A stretch of 25,517 nt of DNA, taken from the NCBI GenBank assembly GCA_937897585.1, contig CALCNY010000200.1:1-25517 (forward strand), given 5' to 3'. Within the stretch, counting starts at the first letter, position 1. Each line of letters starts with the position of its first letter. The notes under the pieces were generated by a model. That model worked only from the letters and a program-made list of their open reading frames with translations, did no database searches and had not been told where the DNA came from. Both the position numbers and the translations under genes were made by a program. Shown here one piece after another: positions 20,550 through 25,517 of the stretch. Source of the DNA: an uncultured Chitinophagaceae bacterium (GTDB lineage: Bacteria; Bacteroidota; Bacteroidia; Chitinophagales; Chitinophagaceae).

Positions 20550-20832
20550 ACTCATCAATTTTGATGATTATATAGATAACAAATATGGCAAATCAGGAGC
20601 GCCCAAAAGAGAAAAATGGGAAGCAGGATTTGAAGCGTTTAAAATTGGAGTAATCTTGGAGGAGGCACGTTTAAAAATCGGTATGACCCAAGAGGAACTA
20701 GCAGCTAAATGCGGCACGAATAAGTCCTATATTTCAAGAATTGAAAACGATGCCTCAGATATCAAACTATCAACCTTGATTAAAATTATCCGAGAGGGTT
20801 TGGGTGGCGAGTTGAAACTGGTGTTGCCGTAG
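20527..20832 (+). CDS. higA: HigA-type antitoxin, XRE helix-turn-helix
   Basis: A 101-residue protein with a C-terminal XRE helix-turn-helix (about residues 46-95): EEARLKIGMTQEELAAKCGTN, then KSYISRIEND, the standard recognition helix layout, and a final GELKLVLP. The N-terminal half (INFDDYIDNKYGKSG, then REKWEAGFEAFKIG) likely contacts the toxin. It neutralises the toxin and should repress the operon through the upstream palindrome. The start codon lies inside the toxin gene (23-nt overlap), so translation is probably coupled. Confidence 0.88.
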   Translation: MKKKNQNELINFDDYIDNKYGKSGAPKREKWEAGFEAFKIGVILEEARLKIGMTQEELAAKCGTNKSYISRIENDASDIKLSTLIKIIREGLGGELKLVLP

Positions 20833-20873
20833 ACAAGATTATTATTAAAAAATGCAATGTGGATCTTCTGTGA

Positions 20874-21278
20874 TTACTTATTCTGTAATTCACTGCAAAG
20901 TTTGATCCATAGACTATCATTCTTCATTTCACTTTTGTAAATTCTAAACCTTGCTCTTATATAGTTGTAATCCCATTCATGTTGAATTGTTCTTACGTTC
21001 AATAATTTTTTCATTAAGCGGTTTATTTCCAATTCTGGAACATTTAGTTTTTTTAAGCCTTTAACAATGGCTTCTTTTCTTTCATCAGGATCCATGCCTG
21101 CTGTTTGCTGAGGCATCGCTTTGTCTAGGATATCCATATCTGCGGTAGACAACCATCCTTTCTTTTCTAAATAATCAACTTGTTTTGATTTTATATCACT
21201 ATTACTGAGATTATTGTTTGAGTTAGATTTACAGCTTAAAAATAAAGTTACTAAAATGATAAAAGAATGTTTTTTCAT
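20874..21278 (-). CDS. Hypothetical lipoprotein
   Basis: A 134-residue protein with a lipoprotein signal: KKHSFIILVTLFLSC, with the lipobox cysteine at position 16. The mature part begins with an Asn/Ser-rich spacer, then helical sequence with YLEKKGWLSTADMD and DERKEAIVKGLKKLN, and an R-rich stretch near the end. I do not recognise a family. It should be anchored in the envelope by lipidation. It converges with higA (41 bp between stops). Confidence 0.72.
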   Translation of the reverse strand: MKKHSFIILVTLFLSCKSNSNNNLSNSDIKSKQVDYLEKKGWLSTADMDILDKAMPQQTAGMDPDERKEAIVKGLKKLNVPELEINRLMKKLLNVRTIQHEWDYNYIRARFRIYKSEMKNDSLWIKLCSELQNK

Positions 21279-21336
21279 AAATAATCATTAACGTAAAAAA
21301 TTCTCAAAATTTTTTCTTAGGTAAATGATTTTATCA

Positions 21337-21837
21337 TTACCAGTAAAACAGAATTATCTGTCGGAAGTAATAAAGACTAGTTAAAGTAATCAAACTGCCT
21401 ACTTCTTCAGAAGGCATTAAATCAGAACAAACTATAGTGTATTCCCATCGAAAAAGGCGCCAATTGAATCGTCTTGTTATCATCATCAATGTCTCTTTTT
21501 TTTCATTCAACAACTCGCAAGATTTAGGGAACCAAAACCGAAACTTCATTTTTAATTTGCTTTTATAATTTGGAATTTCGGTGGCGATATCTATTTCTGT
21601 AAGCCAATTCCAATCAGATTTTATATAGATTTCATCATTACACTTAACAGTACAACCTCTTGAAAAGAGTTTTGATTGTAATTCATATGTTTTACCTGCC
21701 GCAACTCGTAATGTTACAGCCCTACCACCCCAATTCCAAAAGCTTAATTTGGGATATATCAGCACTCCTTTTTCAATTTTATTATTATATAAAACCAAAC
21801 AGCGATTATTCAACCACTTAGCCTCGAGTTTTGCCAT
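21337..21837 (-). CDS. Hypothetical protein, 166 residues
   Basis: I do not recognise this protein. It is rich in Trp, Lys and aromatic residues, with WNWGGRAVTLRVAAG, SDWNWLTEIDI and FRFWFPKSCELL, and looks like a beta-rich fold. Cysteines (CTVKCN) are few and not in an evident metal motif. There is no signal peptide and no clear membrane helix, so it is probably cytosolic. It lies 58 bp upstream of the lipoprotein gene on the same strand, so the two could be co-transcribed. A plus-strand ORF over its start is a shadow. Confidence 0.6.
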   Translation of the reverse strand: MAKLEAKWLNNRCLVLYNNKIEKGVLIYPKLSFWNWGGRAVTLRVAAGKTYELQSKLFSRGCTVKCNDEIYIKSDWNWLTEIDIATEIPNYKSKLKMKFRFWFPKSCELLNEKKETLMMITRRFNWRLFRWEYTIVCSDLMPSEEVGSLITLTSLYYFRQIILFYW

Positions 21838-21955
21838 TGAATTGTTTTATGCTAAAATAATAAAAACACTAAGTTTTTTAAAATTTATCAAGAGTAATTT
21901 TTCATCTACAAAAATGAAAATAGTTGCATCTTTCATCATTAAGGGGATCCGCACT

Positions 21956-21996
21956 GGACAAGCCATTCGCCTTGACGAATGGCTTTTTCTTTGTCC
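21956..21996 (+). terminator. Terminator-like hairpin ahead of the beta-lactamase gene
   Basis: AAGCCATTCG (21960-21969) pairs perfectly with CGAATGGCTT (21976-21985), and T-rich sequence follows on the plus strand. GGACAA (21956-21961) and TTGTCC (21991-21996) could extend the stem around a bulge. No plus-strand gene lies just upstream, so it may stop antisense read-through, act as an attenuator in front of the beta-lactamase, or end an unseen small RNA from the 21838-21955 gap. No other gene was seen there. Confidence 0.55.
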
Positions 21997-22027
21997 GTCA
22001 ATGAGTTAGGGTGGCTGCATCTTTTCT

Positions 22028-22035
22028 TATATTTA
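22028..22035 (+). promoter_or_regulatory. Candidate -7 box of the beta-lactamase gene
   Basis: TATATTTA ends exactly 4 nt before the ATG, again suggesting a leaderless message. It differs from TAnnTTTG in its last base, and the -33 side is weak. Confidence 0.3.
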
Positions 22036-22039
22036 CTAT

Positions 22040-22795
22040 ATGAAAACACTTCTTTTTGTTCTTACCTTTTTACTCAGTGGAAATTTATATTCCCAAAGTA
22101 CCTTGAGTCGCAAAGAATTTAAGCCCATAGAAGTTTATCATTCTGAAGATTTGATTATAATTCAAATTTCAGAAAATGCATTTTTGCACACCTCATTTAA
22201 ACAAACAAATGATTTTGGAAAAGTTCCTTGTAACGGAATGATTGTTAGGAATAGTAATGAAGCGGTTGTATTTTATACTCCGACAAACAATAAAAGTGCT
22301 GAAGATTTAATAAACTTTATAAAGGAAAAACTTCATTGTAAAATAAATGCGATTGTTCCCACTCACTTTCACGATGATTGCTTAGGGGGCCTAGCCTCAT
22401 TTCACTCAAATAAAATTCCTTCATTTGCAAATACTACTACTATTGAATTATCGAAAGCAAATAAAATGGTTATACCACAAAACGGATTCAATAATTCTCT
22501 TAAATTAAGTGTTGGGAAAACTTATGTTATTGTAAAATATTTTGGTCACGGACATACTAAAGATAATGTTGTAGGGTATTTTCCAAAAGAAAACATATTA
22601 TTTGGAGGCTGTTTAATAAAAGAACTTCAGGCCACAAAAGGGTATTTGGGAGATGCCAATATTGGAGAATGGTCAACTACTGTTGAGAAAGTGAAACAAC
22701 ATTACCCTAATGCCAAAATTGTTATACCTGGTCACGGAGAAATTGGAGGCAAAGAGCTACTAGATTACACAATTAATTTATTTAAGTCTAAATAG
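22040..22795 (+). CDS. Subclass B1-type metallo-beta-lactamase
   Basis: A 251-residue zinc hydrolase with a signal peptide (cleaved near LYSQS), so it should act in the periplasm, hydrolysing beta-lactams including carbapenems if active. The zinc ligands are all present: His109, His111 and Asp113 in THFHDDCLGG, His172 in GHGHTKDN, Cys191 in LFGGCLIKE, and His232 in PGHGEIGG. Lys194, three residues after Cys191, is the substrate-binding lysine of subclass B1. Unusually, the Asp of the NG-x(13)-D-T-P stretch (Asp84) is replaced by Tyr79 in VVFYTP. It is preceded by a terminator-like hairpin and followed by a terminator, so it is a single-gene unit. No mobile element borders it, so it looks like a resident gene; substrate range is unknown. 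Confidence 0.9.
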   Translation: MKTLLFVLTFLLSGNLYSQSTLSRKEFKPIEVYHSEDLIIIQISENAFLHTSFKQTNDFGKVPCNGMIVRNSNEAVVFYTPTNNKSAEDLINFIKEKLHCKINAIVPTHFHDDCLGGLASFHSNKIPSFANTTTIELSKANKMVIPQNGFNNSLKLSVGKTYVIVKYFGHGHTKDNVVGYFPKENILFGGCLIKELQATKGYLGDANIGEWSTTVEKVKQHYPNAKIVIPGHGEIGGKELLDYTINLFKSK

Positions 22796-22880
22796 ATGCA
22801 AGTTTGCTCGAAGTTCAACCTTCTCATATAATGATAATGTCGCAAAAAATTGATGGAAGAAAAGTAAAAATTATAACTAC

Positions 22881-22909
22881 GGTTACACTTTTACTGTGTA
22901 GCCTTTTTT
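22881..22909 (+). terminator. Terminator of the beta-lactamase gene
   Basis: GGTTACAC (22881-22888) and GTGTAGCC (22896-22903) pair with one G-U, and six T follow (22904-22909). It lies about 90 nt past the stop, so the message has a fairly long 3' end. The ATG of the small membrane peptide begins at the next base. Confidence 0.8.
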
Positions 22910-23017
22910 ATGGATAAGTTAGTTCAATTCCTTAAAAAATACCGGAAAGAAATCATCGTGGGTATACTTGTTTTTCTCTTCTTTATTTTCAGAGAAATAA
23001 TTAAGTCTTTCTTGTAA
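22910..23017 (+). CDS. Small single-span membrane peptide, 35 residues
   Basis: An ATG-initiated ORF: basic N-terminus (MDKLVQFLKKYRKE), a hydrophobic helix of about 13 residues (IIVGILVFLFFIF) and a C-terminal REIIKSFL. The pattern is that of a tail-less single-pass micro-protein; a type I toxin or a regulatory membrane peptide are both possible, but neither is shown. It starts directly after the T-run of the beta-lactamase terminator, so it would need read-through or its own promoter, and I saw no clear one. The remaining 23018-23144 gap holds nothing further that I can support. Confidence 0.45.
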   Translation: MDKLVQFLKKYRKEIIVGILVFLFFIFREIIKSFL

Positions 23018-23144
23018 AATTTCAGGAAGTTCAATTTATTAGTTTGCGACTAGTCAGAAACTCAATCTTCAAATTATTATTTGTAAACCGATGGCGTTTT
23101 GAACAAATTCTTAAACAAAATTGTTGTATACAAAAAAGATATCA

Positions 23145-25517
23145 ATGCAACTCCGTTTCCTCTATTGCATCATTGCAATTACTTTATTCAGTTCTGCTTC
23201 TGCTCAATCAAATGGTCGTTTAAGTGGCTCCATCATCAACCGAAACACACAAAAACAAATGTCCGGTCTAACGATTTCGCTTAAACCGGGTAGTTTTTCA
23301 CTGTTATCTGATTCTATCGGAAACTTTAGGTTCACCAATTTAGTTCCAGGCACCTACTCATTAGAAATCACGGGTGTTGCAATAGAAACTAAAACGCTAA
23401 ACAATTTGGTGATTACCAGCGGTAATGAACTGAACTTGTTTATTGAAGTAAATAATACTGTAGATCAACTCAGCACGGTAACAGTTAATAGCAAAAAAAA
23501 TACTGCCAGAGCCGCTAGCTTAGAAAGTCCACTTAGTGTTCAAAGACTTACCACTGAAGAGATAAAAGCCAATCCCGGTGGTAATTTTGATATTAGCAAA
23601 GTGATTCAATCGCTACCTGGTGTCGGCGGCGGTGCTGCAGGTGGTAGCTTTCGTAACGATATTATCATTCGTGGTGGCGCACCAAGCGAAAACGTATTTT
23701 ATCTTGATGGCATAGAAGTGCCTATCATCAATCATTTTAGCACACAAGGTAGTGGTGGCGGTCCTCAAGGCATTCTCAACGTCAGCTTTATCGAAGATGT
23801 GAAATTAAGTACGTCTGCATTCGATGCGCGTTATGATAATGCACTTAGTAGTGTATTCCAATTCAAGCAGAAAAATGGAAATCCCAACGAACTGCAGGGT
23901 AATTTTCGCCTCAGCGGAACCGAAGTGGCAGCCACTTTCGATGGTCCACTATCTCCCAAAACAACGTTTCTTGCCTCTGCAAGAAGAAGCTATCTCCAGC
24001 TTTTGTTTCAAGCTTTAGATTTACCTATTAGACCCAACTACTGGGATTTTCAAACGAAAACGACGACTCGCATCAATAAGAATACAACCTTAACTTTTAT
24101 TGGCATTGGCGCTATAGAAGAATTTAGTTTTGCCTCACCTAAAACAGCAACACCAGAAAAAAAATACATCATCAATAGCAGTCCCATGGTCAATCAATGG
24201 AGCTATACTTTTGGCGCTTCGTTGAAACGTATTACAAAACATGGTTTCTGGAACCTCAGTCTGAGTCGCAATTCGCTCAACAACCAGGCAGATAAATACC
24301 TAGACAATAATAATCCAAACAATGCTGATCTCACTTTTAGAATTAGAAGTGTGGAAACCGAAAACAAATTAAGATGGGATGCCACTACCAACTTTGATAA
24401 AATCACGATAAGCTATGGTATCGTTTCTCAATACGTATCATTTACCAACGATTTGTTCCAAATTTTCCGTGCTCCTGGAACAGATAGCTTAGGAAATAAT
24501 ATTCCGGCAATCACCATAAACAACAAAACCGATTTGAACTTTGTAAGATATGGTGGTTTCATTCAAGCGGGTAGCAGGTTTTTGAATAACAGATTGTCTT
24601 TGAGTGCAGGCATACGCATTGATGGAAATTCACTGAAGAACAGCGAATCCAATCCATTTAAACAATGGAGTCCTAGGATCAGTAGCAGTTACGCCATCAC
24701 TTCAAAAATCAAATGGAATGCGAGTGTAGGAATTTATCAGCGTTTACCAAGCTATACCCAATTGGCATTCACTAATCCTACTAATGGAAACCTAAATCCA
24801 GGTAAATACATCCAATGCACACATTATGTAACAGGATTGGAATATCTGCCAAAGAGCACGACTCGCTTCACTCTCGAAGGCTTTTACAAATCTTATAGAA
24901 ACTATCCTGTAAGCATACCCGATGGCATAAGTCTGGCAAACAAAGGCACTGAATTCGGAGCGATAGGAAACGAGCCCATTGAACAAACAGGAACAGGCCG
25001 TGCTTATGGAGTGGAATTTTTCGCACAGCAAAAACTGACGAAAAAGCTATTCGGTGTTTTCAGCTATACTTTATACAGGAGCGAGTTCACCGGAAAAAAC
25101 AAGATACTCGCACCAGCTAGTTGGGACAACAGAAATCTGATTAGCCTTACCGCAGGATACAAGTTTGGGAAAAACTGGGAGCTAGGAATCAAATTTAGAT
25201 ATCAGGGTGCTGCACCATTTACGCCTTATGATGAAGTCGCAAGCCGAACCAATTATCTCACCCTTGGAACCGGAATATTCGATTACACCCGACTCAATAC
25301 TGAAAGATTGCCGGCTTTTCATTCGGGCGATTTGCGTGTTGACAAAAAATGGAATTTCAAAAAAATCACTTTTGATTTATTCCTAGATGTTCAAAATTTC
25401 TATGGTTCAAAATCTATTGGAGTGGATTCGTATACCTTTAAGAGAACAGCCGACAACAATGCTTTTGAAACTACAGACAGTCAGCCTATACAATCAAACG
25501 GAAGCAACGCAATACCT
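23145..25517 (+). CDS. TonB-dependent receptor (right end cut)
   Basis: A frame open for 791 codons from the ATG at 23145 to the window edge without a stop, so the C-terminus is missing. It begins with a signal peptide (MQLRFLYCI..., ending SASAQS). Residues about 22-100 form a carboxypeptidase-regulatory-like beta-sandwich (GRLSGSIINR, then DSIGNFRFTNLVPGTYSLE). A plug domain follows with SKVIQSLPGVGGG and IIIRGGAPSENVFYLDGIEV near residues 150-190, then a long beta-barrel rich in alternating aromatic strands. It should sit in the outer membrane and import a TonB-energised substrate. No SusD partner is visible in the window, and the ligand is unknown. Confidence 0.93.
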   Translation, partial: MQLRFLYCIIAITLFSSASAQSNGRLSGSIINRNTQKQMSGLTISLKPGSFSLLSDSIGNFRFTNLVPGTYSLEITGVAIETKTLNNLVITSGNELNLFIEVNNTVDQLSTVTVNSKKNTARAASLESPLSVQRLTTEEIKANPGGNFDISKVIQSLPGVGGGAAGGSFRNDIIIRGGAPSENVFYLDGIEVPIINHFSTQGSGGGPQGILNVSFIEDVKLSTSAFDARYDNALSSVFQFKQKNGNPNELQGNFRLSGTEVAATFDGPLSPKTTFLASARRSYLQLLFQALDLPIRPNYWDFQTKTTTRINKNTTLTFIGIGAIEEFSFASPKTATPEKKYIINSSPMVNQWSYTFGASLKRITKHGFWNLSLSRNSLNNQADKYLDNNNPNNADLTFRIRSVETENKLRWDATTNFDKITISYGIVSQYVSFTNDLFQIFRAPGTDSLGNNIPAITINNKTDLNFVRYGGFIQAGSRFLNNRLSLSAGIRIDGNSLKNSESNPFKQWSPRISSSYAITSKIKWNASVGIYQRLPSYTQLAFTNPTNGNLNPGKYIQCTHYVTGLEYLPKSTTRFTLEGFYKSYRNYPVSIPDGISLANKGTEFGAIGNEPIEQTGTGRAYGVEFFAQQKLTKKLFGVFSYTLYRSEFTGKNKILAPASWDNRNLISLTAGYKFGKNWELGIKFRYQGAAPFTPYDEVASRTNYLTLGTGIFDYTRLNTERLPAFHSGDLRVDKKWNFKKITFDLFLDVQNFYGSKSIGVDSYTFKRTADNNAFETTDSQPIQSNGSNAIP

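Noticed and set aside
21749..22009. Plus-strand ORF over the start of the unknown minus-strand gene
   Set aside because: It overlaps real minus-strand coding sequence and the terminator-like hairpin, has no promoter, and its second half encodes the hairpin arms.
21956..22013. Integron attC-like site
   Set aside because: There is a hairpin and a GTTAGGG, but the matching RYYYAAC end is missing and no gene cassettes or integrase are present.
23099..23284. 61-codon ORF at the start of the TonB receptor
   Set aside because: It lies in another frame of the receptor's signal-peptide region; the receptor frame is open for 791 codons and has clear motifs.
20065..25517. Integrated element bounded by a repeat of the tRNA-Asn 3' end
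   Set aside because: I found no second copy of the tRNA 3' end and no integrase or recombinase in the window, so an island cannot be claimed.

Overview
The window looks like chromosomal DNA from a low-GC member of the Bacteroidota, probably Chitinophagales-like; this is inferred from gene content and signals, not from a database search. Supporting signs are promoters of the Bacteroidota form (TTTG, about 20 nt, TAnnTTTG) that recur upstream of genes, few strong Shine-Dalgarno sequences, a DUF4834-like protein, a proline-rich exported protein with a Bacteroidota-type C-terminal domain, and a carboxypeptidase-regulatory-like TonB-dependent receptor. No phage, plasmid, insertion sequence, CRISPR array or rRNA was seen.

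Left part (1-6073, minus strand): two tandem D-Ala-D-Ala-ligase-like ATP-grasp genes, the second cut by the window edge; a tight fabG / beta-carbonic anhydrase / DUF985 cupin operon ending in terminator-like hairpins; a GH3-family adenylating enzyme; and lptB of the lipopolysaccharide export system.

Centre (6279-12419): metF and an exported proline-rich protein form a plus-strand unit. Two small unknown genes converge at about 8.9 kb. Next to them is a gap where the minus strand carries a promoter, about 280 nt of very G-poor AATCC-repeat sequence with a 31-codon ORF, and a strong terminator: the best candidate for an undescribed transcript. An arginyl/leucyl-tRNA-protein transferase-like gene, a CAU tRNA (probably Ile2), a HAD phosphatase and a DUF4834-like gene follow.

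Housekeeping block (11861-19990): rimP-nusA-infB with a clear promoter, a leader hairpin before rimP and a structured spacer before nusA; then a SurA-like chaperone/isomerase, hflX with a non-ATG start, and a Rieske ferredoxin. Degenerate GGTTCAA-type repeats fill the gaps after infB, surA and hflX.

Right part (20065-25517): tRNA-Asn, then a more accessory stretch: a HigB/HigA-type toxin-antitoxin pair behind a perfect palindrome, a lipoprotein, an unknown protein, a subclass B1-type metallo-beta-lactamase, a 35-residue membrane peptide, and a TonB-dependent receptor running off the right end (open for 791 codons with no stop).
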